This document shows, piece after piece, positions 1 to 6,842 of a stretch of 11,950 bases of DNA. The stretch is from an uncultured Eggerthellaceae bacterium (lineage in GTDB: Bacteria > Actinomycetota > Coriobacteriia > Coriobacteriales > Eggerthellaceae). Both the position numbers and the translations under genes were made by a program. The notes below the pieces were generated by a model that was not told the DNA's origin, did not search any database, and saw only the letters and a program-made list of their open reading frames with translations. The stretch is from NCBI GenBank assembly GCA_949450265.1, contig CASTMW010000043.1, positions 1 to 11,950 of the forward strand, written 5' to 3'. Numbering within the stretch: position 1 is the stretch's first letter; every line of letters starts with the position of its first letter.

Positions 1-12
1 GGAAAACTTAGG

Positions 13-37
13 CAGAAGGGTACTATTCGCTCTTCTG
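13..37 (-). terminator. Possible weak terminator hairpin at the end of the zinc-ribbon gene
   Basis: Read on the minus strand, a 6-bp stem (CAGAAG pairing with CTTCTG) with a 13-base loop overlaps the stop codon of the zinc-ribbon gene. It is followed within a few bases by a TTTT run near the window edge. The stem is short and the loop large, so this is only a candidate intrinsic terminator. Confidence 0.25.
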
Positions 38-571
38 AGCTTGGCGGGCACGCGAATTACCGCTTGAAGAACCCCCTGAACCACCATTGCGACGGCGGCG
101 ACGCGATCCCGCATTCGACCCGCTGCTGCTCGACGACGACCGACCCCCCACCGGCGTGGCGCAATAGGGGCAGATGGTCCATGCCGGTTCGAGTGCATGG
201 TTGCAATGCGTGCAGAGGTTCTTCAGTTGGGTATGGCAATTCGGACACAGGACGTAATCGGCCTCGACCGGATAGCCGCAGGTGGCGCATTCGCCATAGC
301 GCATGAGCTGACGCTGCTTCAGTGCCACTTCCAGCTCTTGTTCGTCCTTGTCGATCTGCAGCATGGGCGGACGCAGCAAGCAATATGCGATGAGCCCCGC
401 GATGGGGATCAGCGCAACGATGCCCCACACATACCATGTCGTGCCACGCAGGTACGCGTCACGGACCACCCACACGATGGAAAGCACATAGAGGGCGACC
501 AACAGCACCACGACCACGGTGAAAGCCGCCTGCATCTGCGGTGACCACAGCTGCGCGAACAACTCGCTCAT
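23..571 (-). CDS. Membrane-anchored double zinc-ribbon protein of unknown function
   Basis: This is a 182-residue protein. Two hydrophobic segments at about residues 15-37 and 48-66 predict a membrane hairpin. After a charged stretch comes a double zinc ribbon with four CxxC knuckles: C95/C98, C109/C112, C120/C123 and C134/C137. This spacing is typical of rubredoxin-like zinc-ribbon domains that bind two Zn ions. The last 40 residues are low complexity, rich in Ser, Gly and Arg with a run of five Arg, suggesting a disordered basic tail that could touch nucleic acid or acidic surfaces. A clear AGGGG ribosome binding site precedes the ATG. It lies 99 bp downstream of valS in the same direction, with its own candidate extended -10 promoter in the gap, so it may not depend on the valS transcript. 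I recognise the domain type but not a specific family, and no function is assigned. Confidence 0.85.
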   Translation of the reverse strand: MSELFAQLWSPQMQAAFTVVVVLLVALYVLSIVWVVRDAYLRGTTWYVWGIVALIPIAGLIAYCLLRPPMLQIDKDEQELEVALKQRQLMRYGECATCGYPVEADYVLCPNCHTQLKNLCTHCNHALEPAWTICPYCATPVGGRSSSSSSGSNAGSRRRRRNGGSGGSSSGNSRARQAQKSE

Positions 572-635
572 CTATTCCCCTTCACTTGCATCCAAAAGAA
601 GGCACCCTTCCGCGTCACGGGCGGATGCGCACAAG

Positions 636-644
636 ATTATAGCA
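636..644 (-). promoter_or_regulatory. Extended -10 promoter for the zinc-ribbon gene
   Basis: On the minus strand the sequence reads TGCTATAAT, a perfect extended -10 element (TG-N-TATAAT). It sits 64 bp upstream of the zinc-ribbon start codon, giving a leader of about 58 bases. No good -35 hexamer is visible at 17 bp, which fits an extended -10 promoter. It would let this gene be expressed independently of valS. Confidence 0.5.
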
Positions 645-670
645 AACATGTCCCTGCGTGCAGCCACTGC

Positions 671-3340
671 CTAGCCCAGGTCCGCCAGCTGTCCTTGCAG
701 CTTGGCGATCGTATCGTCAAGCTCGGCAAGGCGACCGCGATCCTTCTGCACGATCTCGGGAGCCGCCTTTGACAGAAAGCCCTCGTTGCCAAGTTTACGG
801 CGCAGCTTCTCGGCATCGACCGTGGCACGATCGAGCTCCTTGCGAACGCGAGCGCGTTCGGCGTCCAGATCCACGTGGCCTGCGAGCACTGTGTACACCT
901 CGATGCCAGCAGCCAGCGCTGCCGATGACCCGGCTGGTTTGTCCGCATCCGATGCTATCGTGAGCTCTGAGGTACGCGCGAGCGATTCGATGAGCCCCCG
1001 CTGCTGTTCGAGCAGCGCGCAGTCAGCAGGCTCGGCCTTCACATGCACGTCAAGCAGCGTCTTCGGCGAGATGCCATAGCGGGCCCGCGCTGAGCGGACA
1101 GCACCCACCACCGCGCACACCATCTGCACCGCGCGTTCCGCATCGTCATCGATGAACGTTGCCAGCGCATCGGCATCAGGCCACGGGGCGATGATCAGCA
1201 TGCGTGCAGCATCGGCGGTCTTGGGCATGTCCTGGTAGATCTCTTCGGTGATGAACGGCATGACCGGATGCAGCAGCTTGATAGCCACTTCCAGCACATG
1301 CACTAGATTGCGCTGGCAAGCCAGCTTGTCATCGGCCGGGGCATCCTCGGCAAGGCGGCTCTTGGAGAACTCGATGTACCAATCGCACAGCTCGTTCCAG
1401 AAGAAGCCGTACAGCTCGCGGGTCATCTCCCCGAAATCGAACGATTCGTACGCCGCGTCCACCGCGCGGACCAGCCGTGCCAGACGACTGAATATCCACC
1501 GGTCTGCCGCGGTGCTCAGCGTAGGCACGCCCGGCGTATAACCGTCCATATGCATCAGCACGAAGCGCGCCGCATTGCGCACCTTGTTCGCGAAGTTGCG
1601 CGCCGCTTCGATCTTCTGGCGATCGAAACGCATGGCCTGCGCCCCTGTCACCTGCGTCAAGAGCCCGAAGCGCATGCCGTCAGCGCCGAATTCGCGCATC
1701 AGCTCCACAGGGTCAACCCCATTGCCGCGCGATTTGCTCATGGGCTTGCCGTCGGCCCCCATCACCGTGGGATGGATGATGACATGCTCGAAGGGGATCT
1801 GCCCCGTGCAGTATTCCGAGGCCATCACCATGCGCGCCACCCACAGCCCCATGATGTCGCGCGCCGTGGAGAGCACCTGCGTGGGGTAATGCTTCACCAG
1901 CTCGGGCGCGTCAGCACCGTAGTCGCCCCACCCTTGCGTGGCGAAGGGCCACAGCTGCGATGAGAACCAGGTATCCAGCACATCCTCGTCCTGGCGCGCG
2001 GGCGCACCGCATTCCGGACATGTTCGCACGTCCTCCATGCAAGCGTCGCTCCAACCGCACGCATCGCAATAGAACATGGGAATGCGATGGCCCCACCACA
2101 GCTGGCGCGAGATGCACCAGTCCTTCAAGTTCGCCAGCCAATCAAGGTAGACCTGCGACCAGCGCTCGGGGTGGAACGCGATGCGCCCGCTCTCCACTGC
2201 GGCCGCGGCAGGGCCCTTCAGCGTATCCACAGACACGAACCACTGCTCCGAGAGCCACGGCTCCAGCGTGCTGTGGCAGCGGTAGCAGTGCATCACGGAA
2301 TGATCGTGGTCCTCCACATGGTCCAACAGCCCGAGCCGCTCGAACTCGGCCACCACCGCTTCGCGCGCCTCTTCGCGGCTCATACCCGAGAAGGCACCGT
2401 AGCCCTCCACCACATGCGCCGTCTCGTCGAAGACGTTGATCTTCTCAAGGCCCGCGCGCTCGCCCATGGCGAAGTCGTTGGGATCATGCGCGGGCGTCAC
2501 CTTCACCGCACCCGTGCCGAACTCGCTATCCACGTAGAAGTCCGCGAAGATGGGGATGGTGCGGCCCACGATGGGAAGCTCGATGGTGTGGCCCACCAGG
2601 TTCGCATAGCGCGGATCCTTCGGGTTCACGGCCACACCGGTATCCCCCAGCATCGTCTCAGGGCGTGTGGTGGCCACCACCAGGTACTCCACGCCATCCA
2701 CCGGTTCGCTCAGCGGATAGCGCAGGTGCCACAGATGCCCCGCTTCATCCTCATATTCGGCCTCATCGTCAGCGATGGCGGTCGTGCAGCTGGGGCACCA
2801 GTTCACGATGCGCTTACCGCGATAGATGATGCCGTCGTGGTACCAATCGACGAACAAGCGCCGCACCGCGCGGCTGAACTCAGGACTCATGGTGAACTGC
2901 TCGTGCGCGTAATCGCAGCTGCATCCCATGGTGGCGATCTGATTCACGATGGTGGTGCCGTATTCGCGCCGCCAGTCCTGACAGGCCTCGATGAATGCTT
3001 CACGGCCGATCTCGCGGCGGTTGATACCCTGTTCGGCCAGATGCTTGTCCACCTTGGTCTGCGTGGCGATGCCCGCATGGTCGGTGCCAAGGATCCAACG
3101 CGTCTGCATCCCACGCATGCGCGCACGGCGGATGCACGCATCTTGGATGGTGTCGTTCAGAGCATGGCCCATATGCAGCACGCCGGTCACGTTCGGCGGC
3201 GGTATGACGATGGTATAGGACGTGCCCGCTTCGCTTCCGAAACCAGGGGTGCGCTGGAAATAGCCGCCTTCGCGCCACGCCTCGAACAGTGGGCGCTCGC
3301 GCTGCGCGTAATCCTCCGTCACCGTATCATGCTCAGACAT
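671..3340 (-). CDS. valS: Valine--tRNA ligase (ValRS)
   Basis: This cytoplasmic class I synthetase charges tRNA-Val with valine. The 889 residues match the usual family length. Visible landmarks in order are the HIGH motif as HMGH at 56-59, a first zinc-knuckle-like WCPSC at 181-185, and the CP1 editing domain with TTRPETMLGDT (about 224-234) and the TPAHDPNDF motif (282-290) that hydrolyses misacylated threonyl-tRNA. These are followed by HCYRC at 351-355, WGHRIP at 416-421, and a CxxC pair at 425/428 and 441/444 forming a second zinc site. The KMSKS loop reads PMSKS at 533-537, so its first Lys is Pro. A helical anticodon-binding domain follows, and the final 65 residues form the typical C-terminal coiled-coil tRNA arm. 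An AAGGAG ribosome binding site lies 5 bases before the ATG. The gene starts 30 bp after clpX with no promoter between, so the two are probably co-transcribed. Confidence 0.98.
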   Translation of the reverse strand: MSEHDTVTEDYAQRERPLFEAWREGGYFQRTPGFGSEAGTSYTIVIPPPNVTGVLHMGHALNDTIQDACIRRARMRGMQTRWILGTDHAGIATQTKVDKHLAEQGINRREIGREAFIEACQDWRREYGTTIVNQIATMGCSCDYAHEQFTMSPEFSRAVRRLFVDWYHDGIIYRGKRIVNWCPSCTTAIADDEAEYEDEAGHLWHLRYPLSEPVDGVEYLVVATTRPETMLGDTGVAVNPKDPRYANLVGHTIELPIVGRTIPIFADFYVDSEFGTGAVKVTPAHDPNDFAMGERAGLEKINVFDETAHVVEGYGAFSGMSREEAREAVVAEFERLGLLDHVEDHDHSVMHCYRCHSTLEPWLSEQWFVSVDTLKGPAAAAVESGRIAFHPERWSQVYLDWLANLKDWCISRQLWWGHRIPMFYCDACGWSDACMEDVRTCPECGAPARQDEDVLDTWFSSQLWPFATQGWGDYGADAPELVKHYPTQVLSTARDIMGLWVARMVMASEYCTGQIPFEHVIIHPTVMGADGKPMSKSRGNGVDPVELMREFGADGMRFGLLTQVTGAQAMRFDRQKIEAARNFANKVRNAARFVLMHMDGYTPGVPTLSTAADRWIFSRLARLVRAVDAAYESFDFGEMTRELYGFFWNELCDWYIEFSKSRLAEDAPADDKLACQRNLVHVLEVAIKLLHPVMPFITEEIYQDMPKTADAARMLIIAPWPDADALATFIDDDAERAVQMVCAVVGAVRSARARYGISPKTLLDVHVKAEPADCALLEQQRGLIESLARTSELTIASDADKPAGSSAALAAGIEVYTVLAGHVDLDAERARVRKELDRATVDAEKLRRKLGNEGFLSKAAPEIVQKDRGRLAELDDTIAKLQGQLADLG

Positions 3341-3370
3341 CTTGCTCCTTCACACCTTACAACCAACCGC

Positions 3371-4759
3371 TCACGCGGCATCCTCTATCTTAGGGAACGT
3401 CTCGCCCTCTATATCGCTCGCGCGTATCTCCACGGCGGTCTTCCCGCTGCGCTCCGGCAAGTCGTACATCACGTCGTTGAGCACGCGCTCGCAGATGCTG
3501 CGCAGCCCACGTGCGCCCGTGCCATGATCCACCGCCTCCTTCGCGATGGCGCGCAAGGCATCATCGTCGAAGGTCAGCGTGGAATCCTCGTAGGCAAACA
3601 TGCGCTCGTACTGCTTGACCAGGGCGTTCTTGGGCTCGGTCAGCACGCGCACCAGATCCTCTTCGGTCAGCTCGTCAAGCGAGGTGATCACAGGGATGCG
3701 CCCGACGAACTCAGGGATCATGCCGTACTTGTTCAGATCCTCCGGTAGCACCTGCGCCAGCAGCTCGGCTTCCTTCTGCTTCTTGGAACCGGGCGCTTCG
3801 CTGGCGAAGCCCAGACCGTTCTTGCCCACGCGCTGCCCCACGATGTCAGCGAGCCCCACGAACGCGCCGCCCAAGATGAACAGGATGTTATCGGTGTTGA
3901 TGGGGATCAGCTCCTGCTGCGGATGCTTGCGGCCACCTTGCGGAGGCACGCTAGCATCGCAGCCCTCCATGATCTTGAGCAGAGCCTGTTGCACGCCTTC
4001 GCCCGACACATCGCGCGTGATGGAGAGGTTCTCGGCCTTGCGGGCTATCTTGTCTATCTCGTCGATGTAGATGATGCCGATCTGCGCCTTGGGCACGTCG
4101 AAATCCGCCGCCGTTATCAGCTTCAACAGGATGTTCTCCACGTCTTCACCCACATACCCCGCTTCGGTCAGCGTGGTGGCATCCGCAATGGCGAAGGGCA
4201 CCTTCAACGTGCGCGCCAGCGTTTGAGCCAGAAGCGTCTTGCCAGAACCGGTGGGACCGAGCAGCATGATGTTGCTCTTGGCGATCTCCACATCGTCTTC
4301 GGCCGCATCAGGGTCCAGATCCATGGTGATGCGCTTGTAATGGTTGTAGACCGCCACCGACAGCGCGCGCTTGGCCGCTTCCTGCCCCACCACATGTTCG
4401 GAAAGGCGGCGGTGTATCTCGTGAGGCGTGGGCAGATCCCCCAGTATCTCCGCAGGAGAGAGGGGCGCGTCCTCATCGTCTTCGAAGACGCCCTCTTCGG
4501 TCACATCCAACCCAACAGCTGCCGCATGGGCGCCGCGCGTCTCGTCATCGTTGGCATCCGTTCGCATACGGATGCCCATCTCTTGGATCATCGCATCCGC
4601 GCACACTCCCACGCACTCGTCGCAGATGCACACGCCGTTCGGCGCGCTGATCATCGAGCGCACCTCCTGGGATTCCTTCCCGCAAAACGCGCAGTACATC
4701 GGCTCGTCGGCGCCGTCATGACCTCGGTTGTTCCCTGCCATCTTCCTCGTTCGCCCCAT
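3371..4759 (-). CDS. clpX: ATP-dependent Clp protease ATP-binding subunit ClpX
   Basis: This is the AAA+ unfoldase that recognises tagged substrates and threads them into ClpP. The N-terminal treble-clef zinc domain has ligands C23/C26 and C46/C49. After a long acidic linker (about residues 60-108) comes the conserved LPTPHEI segment. It is followed by Walker A GPTGSGKT (168-175), pore loop GYVG (201-204), Walker B with DEID (233-236), the RKH pore-2 loop (277-279) and the sensor-2 GAR motif near the C-terminus. The ClpP-docking loop reads LGF (316-318), where many ClpX proteins have IGF. At 462 residues it is about 38 longer than the E. coli protein, mainly through the linker. The start is uncertain. 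The first ATG (4759) lacks a good ribosome binding site. An ATG six codons later (4741) is preceded by GAGG and puts the first zinc Cys at residue 17, closer to the E. coli arrangement. It lies between clpP and valS on the same strand. Confidence 0.97.
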   Translation of the reverse strand: MGRTRKMAGNNRGHDGADEPMYCAFCGKESQEVRSMISAPNGVCICDECVGVCADAMIQEMGIRMRTDANDDETRGAHAAAVGLDVTEEGVFEDDEDAPLSPAEILGDLPTPHEIHRRLSEHVVGQEAAKRALSVAVYNHYKRITMDLDPDAAEDDVEIAKSNIMLLGPTGSGKTLLAQTLARTLKVPFAIADATTLTEAGYVGEDVENILLKLITAADFDVPKAQIGIIYIDEIDKIARKAENLSITRDVSGEGVQQALLKIMEGCDASVPPQGGRKHPQQELIPINTDNILFILGGAFVGLADIVGQRVGKNGLGFASEAPGSKKQKEAELLAQVLPEDLNKYGMIPEFVGRIPVITSLDELTEEDLVRVLTEPKNALVKQYERMFAYEDSTLTFDDDALRAIAKEAVDHGTGARGLRSICERVLNDVMYDLPERSGKTAVEIRASDIEGETFPKIEDAA

Positions 4760-4785
4760 TCATATCCGGTTGCTCGAACCATCCC

Positions 4786-4791
4786 ATTATA
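4786..4791 (-). promoter_or_regulatory. Candidate clpX promoter (-10 box)
   Basis: A perfect TATAAT on the minus strand lies 26 bp upstream of the first clpX ATG. At 17-bp spacing the -35 position reads ATGTGA, a poor match to TTGACA (3 of 6). It lies immediately after the terminator-like hairpin that follows clpP, so clpX and valS could be transcribed independently of clpP. Transcription would start near 4779, leaving a leader of about 20 bases to the first ATG or about 38 to the second. Confidence 0.4.
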
Positions 4792-4795
4792 AGAA

Positions 4796-4825
4796 GCATG
4801 CGCCGGCTTCACATCCGACGCATGC
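4796..4825 (-). terminator. Terminator or attenuator hairpin between clpP and clpX
   Basis: Read as RNA from the minus strand, GCAUGCGUCGG pairs with CCGGCGCAUGC. This gives an 11-bp stem with one G-U pair and an 8-base loop. The stem is followed by TTCTTAT, a moderately T-rich tail. It starts 27 bases after the clpP stop codon. The stem is strong and GC-rich, but the tail is short of a classical U-run, so it may terminate only part of the transcripts. Confidence 0.6.
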
Positions 4826-4851
4826 AAGAGGTTTCAGTGCTGTGCGCGCCC

Positions 4852-5460
4852 TTATTGGCCGTGATGCGCGATGATCTCGTCCACCAGGCCGTACTCCTTC
4901 GCCTCTTCGGCAGTCATGTAGTTGTCGCGCTCGGTATCCAGCTGGATGCGCTCGATGGATTGGCCCGTGTTATCGGAGAGTATCTTGTTCAAGCGCTTGC
5001 GCGTCTTCAGCATGAAATCCGCCACGATGGCGATCTCGGTCTGCTGACCCTGCGCACCGCCGAGCGGCTGGTGGATCAACACCATGGAGTTCGGCAGGCA
5101 GAAGCGCTTACCCTTCGTGCCCGACGACAGCAGCACCGCCGCCATGGACGCGCATTCGCCGATGCAGATGGTAGACACATCGCACTTGATGAAGTTCATC
5201 GTGTCCAAGATGCCCAGGCCCGCCGTCACGCTGCCGCCCGGCGAATTGATATAGAGGCTGATGTCCTTGTCAGGATCCACGCTTTCCAGGTGAAGCATCT
5301 GCGCCACCACCGAATTGGCCACGTGGTCGTCGATCTGCTCGCCCAAGAAGATGATGCGGTCGTTCAGCAGCCGCGAGTAGATGTCGTAGCTACGTTCGCC
5401 GCGCGGCGATTGCTCGATAACATACGGGATCAGCGCGTTACTCGCTCGTTCAATGCCCAT
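4852..5460 (-). CDS. clpP: ATP-dependent Clp protease proteolytic subunit ClpP
   Basis: This is the serine protease subunit of the ClpXP/ClpAP machine, which assembles as stacked heptamers with the active sites inside. The 202 residues match the family length. The catalytic triad is visible as S105, H130 and D179. The spacings of 25 and 49 residues are the same as in E. coli ClpP. The N-terminus keeps the IPYVIEQ...RGERSYDIYSRLL segment that forms the axial loops, and the SPGGSV oxyanion-side motif is at 73-78. The nucleophile context is GECASMAA, with Cys two residues before the active Ser where many ClpPs have Ala. Only one clpP is present here, unlike the clpP1-clpP2 tandem of Streptomyces and Mycobacterium. 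The ribosome binding site is weak (GCGAG). The gene is flanked by tig upstream and clpX downstream on the same strand. Confidence 0.97.
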   Translation of the reverse strand: MGIERASNALIPYVIEQSPRGERSYDIYSRLLNDRIIFLGEQIDDHVANSVVAQMLHLESVDPDKDISLYINSPGGSVTAGLGILDTMNFIKCDVSTICIGECASMAAVLLSSGTKGKRFCLPNSMVLIHQPLGGAQGQQTEIAIVADFMLKTRKRLNKILSDNTGQSIERIQLDTERDNYMTAEEAKEYGLVDEIIAHHGQ

Positions 5461-5501
5461 GTCTGTCTCGCTTTCGATTCGCGTTCGTGTGTTTCGGCAC
5501 C

Positions 5502-5507
5502 ATTATA
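5502..5507 (-). promoter_or_regulatory. Candidate clpP promoter (-10 box)
   Basis: The 108-bp gap between tig and clpP contains a perfect TATAAT on the minus strand, 41 bp upstream of the clpP start. This predicts a leader of about 35 bases. No recognisable -35 hexamer lies 16-18 bp further upstream, and no CtsR- or HspR-type operator was recognised in the gap. A short GCAGC/GCTGC inverted repeat just upstream could be the end of the tig transcript, but it is weak. Confidence 0.35.
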
Positions 5508-5568
5508 CAAGGCAGCATCAAGGGGCTGCGCATTTCCTTCATATTGCGGCTCAGATTATCTACGTACG

Positions 5569-6666
5569 CTATTCGGCCTTAGCAGCATCCGCTGCACTGT
5601 CGTCCTTCTTTGCGCTGGATGCGGCTTCCTTGGCCTCTTCTGCCTTCGCGCGCTCGGCGAAATCCACCTCGGTCACCTTGGCCTTCTCAAGCACGTCCTT
5701 CATGGCCTTCGAACGAGCCAGCTCTTCCCGCACCAGGTACAGACGGCCCCCTTCACGCCATTCGCGCTCCAGCTTCTCGGCATTATCGCCTGCCGCCATC
5801 ACGAATTCATGGCTGACCTCGTCATCGGTGGCCTCGATGCCATTGTGGCGCGCCCACGCATCCAGCGCCATGTCGCGCTTGACCTCATCGACCGCCTGAC
5901 GCTTCACATCCGCCTTGAACTCGTCAGCATCGATGCCCCGCTGCATGAGATACGCATCGAAACTGATGCCTTGACGCTGCATTTGCGTGAAGAAGTCCTG
6001 TAGCAGCTGGCTTTCCTTCTGTTCGGCCATGCCCTCGGGCACCTCGACCTCAACGCGGTCGATCAGCTTCAGCGTGGCCGCGTTCTCCTTCAGCCGCGGC
6101 ATCATCATCTTCTTCTGCTCGGAGACCTGCTCGGCGATCTGCGCCTTCATGTCGTCCAAGCTGTCGAAACCCATGGTCTCGGTGGCCCATTCTTCAGTGG
6201 GTTCTTCCTGGTCGTAGTGGGCCAAGAGCGCCTTCATCTGCTCTTCCACCTCGGTGTCGCTGGCGCCTTCCTGGGGCAGTTCGATCTCCACCGGATCGTA
6301 GGTGGAAAGCTCGATCTCAGGACGCAGCGGCAGCGTGAAGGTCACCGTGAAGTCGCTGCCCTGTTCGATCATCTTGCCCGGCTCATCGAAATCGGGCTGG
6401 CCTGCGGGATAGAGACGCTCGCTCTCGATGATCTGGGGGTACGCATCATTGATGACCTCTTCGGTGGCCGTGGCATACACCATTTCCCGGCCGATCGCAT
6501 TGTCGATCACCGGACGAGGCGCCTTGCCCTTACGGAAACCGGGGAAGTTGTACTTGCGTGCGAAGTCCTTGTACACCTTCGCCAGTTTGGCGTCGACCAC
6601 TGCGGCCTCCACGGTGGCCTCTACCGATACGCTGCTCTCTTCCTGCGGTTTCACTGTTATCTGCAC
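5569..6666 (-). CDS. tig: Trigger factor lacking the FKBP prolyl-isomerase domain
   Basis: This is a ribosome-associated chaperone that binds nascent chains at the exit tunnel. I place the start at the GTG at 6666 (365 residues), not at the ATG at 6681. An AAGGA ribosome binding site lies 6 bases before the GTG, and none precedes the ATG. With this start the ribosome-binding signature GFRKGKAP falls at 43-50, exactly as in E. coli. The ribosome-binding domain and first arm (to about 150) lead directly into the segment that normally follows the isomerase domain (TEEWATETMGFDSLDDMK, about 157-174). The C-terminal chaperone arms continue to a complete end with a charged Ala/Lys/Glu-rich tail. 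The roughly 90-100 residue FKBP domain normally inserted between these parts is absent, which accounts for 365 residues against about 430. The frame is open throughout, so this is a clean domain loss and not a frameshift. It heads the tig-clpP-clpX-valS cluster. Confidence 0.95.
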   Translation of the reverse strand: MQITVKPQEESSVSVEATVEAAVVDAKLAKVYKDFARKYNFPGFRKGKAPRPVIDNAIGREMVYATATEEVINDAYPQIIESERLYPAGQPDFDEPGKMIEQGSDFTVTFTLPLRPEIELSTYDPVEIELPQEGASDTEVEEQMKALLAHYDQEEPTEEWATETMGFDSLDDMKAQIAEQVSEQKKMMMPRLKENAATLKLIDRVEVEVPEGMAEQKESQLLQDFFTQMQRQGISFDAYLMQRGIDADEFKADVKRQAVDEVKRDMALDAWARHNGIEATDDEVSHEFVMAAGDNAEKLEREWREGGRLYLVREELARSKAMKDVLEKAKVTEVDFAERAKAEEAKEAASSAKKDDSAADAAKAE

Positions 6667-6706
6667 GGGTATTCCTTCCATGAAACGTCAATATGCACAC
6701 AGCCGC

Positions 6707-6747
6707 TTATGGTATCATAAACCGCCGTTAGGACCGCCAGTCGGTCC
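6707..6747. promoter_or_regulatory. Two inverted repeats in the tig/tRNA-Leu divergent spacer
   Basis: The spacer between divergent tig and tRNA-Leu holds TTATG-GTAT-CATAA (6707-6720) and GGACCG-CCAGT-CGGTCC (6731-6747), both perfect inverted repeats. The first overlaps a TATGAT box on the minus strand (6714-6719) that could be the tig -10, about 48 bp before the GTG start. On the plus strand it also contains TATCAT, a possible -10 for the tRNA. No good -35 boxes are visible. A shared promoter or operator region is inferred, not shown. Confidence 0.3.
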
Positions 6748-6756
6748 ATGGTCTGT

Positions 6757-6842
6757 GCGGGCGTGGCGGAATTGGCAGACGCGCCAGATTTAGGTTCTGG
6801 TGGGTAACCCCCGTGAAGGTTCAAGTCCTTTCGCCCGCACCA
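6757..6842 (+). tRNA. tRNA-Leu (anticodon UAG)
   Basis: This is a class II tRNA of 86 bases including an encoded CCA end (6840-6842). The acceptor stem pairs GCGGGCG (6757-6763) with CGCCCGC (6832-6838), followed by discriminator A. The anticodon stem CCAGA/TCTGG (6784-6788 and 6796-6800) closes a 7-base loop with anticodon TAG at 6791-6793, which reads CUA and other CUN codons. A long variable arm (TGGGT...CCCCG) and a T arm with the TTCAAGT loop confirm leucine identity. It is divergent from tig. Confidence 0.97.

Noticed and set aside
2087..3748. A 553-codon plus-strand open frame.
   Set aside because: It lies entirely antisense to valS and the end of clpX, has His/Arg/Ala-rich composition typical of shadow frames in high-GC DNA, and spans the spacer between two certain genes.
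5508..5530. Terminator of tig formed by GCAGC/GCTGC.
   Set aside because: The 5-bp stem with an 8-base loop is too weak, and its tail CTTGTAT contains few T residues.
4798..6003. A 401-codon plus-strand open frame across clpP and tig.
   Set aside because: It is antisense to two well-supported genes and shows no recognisable domain.
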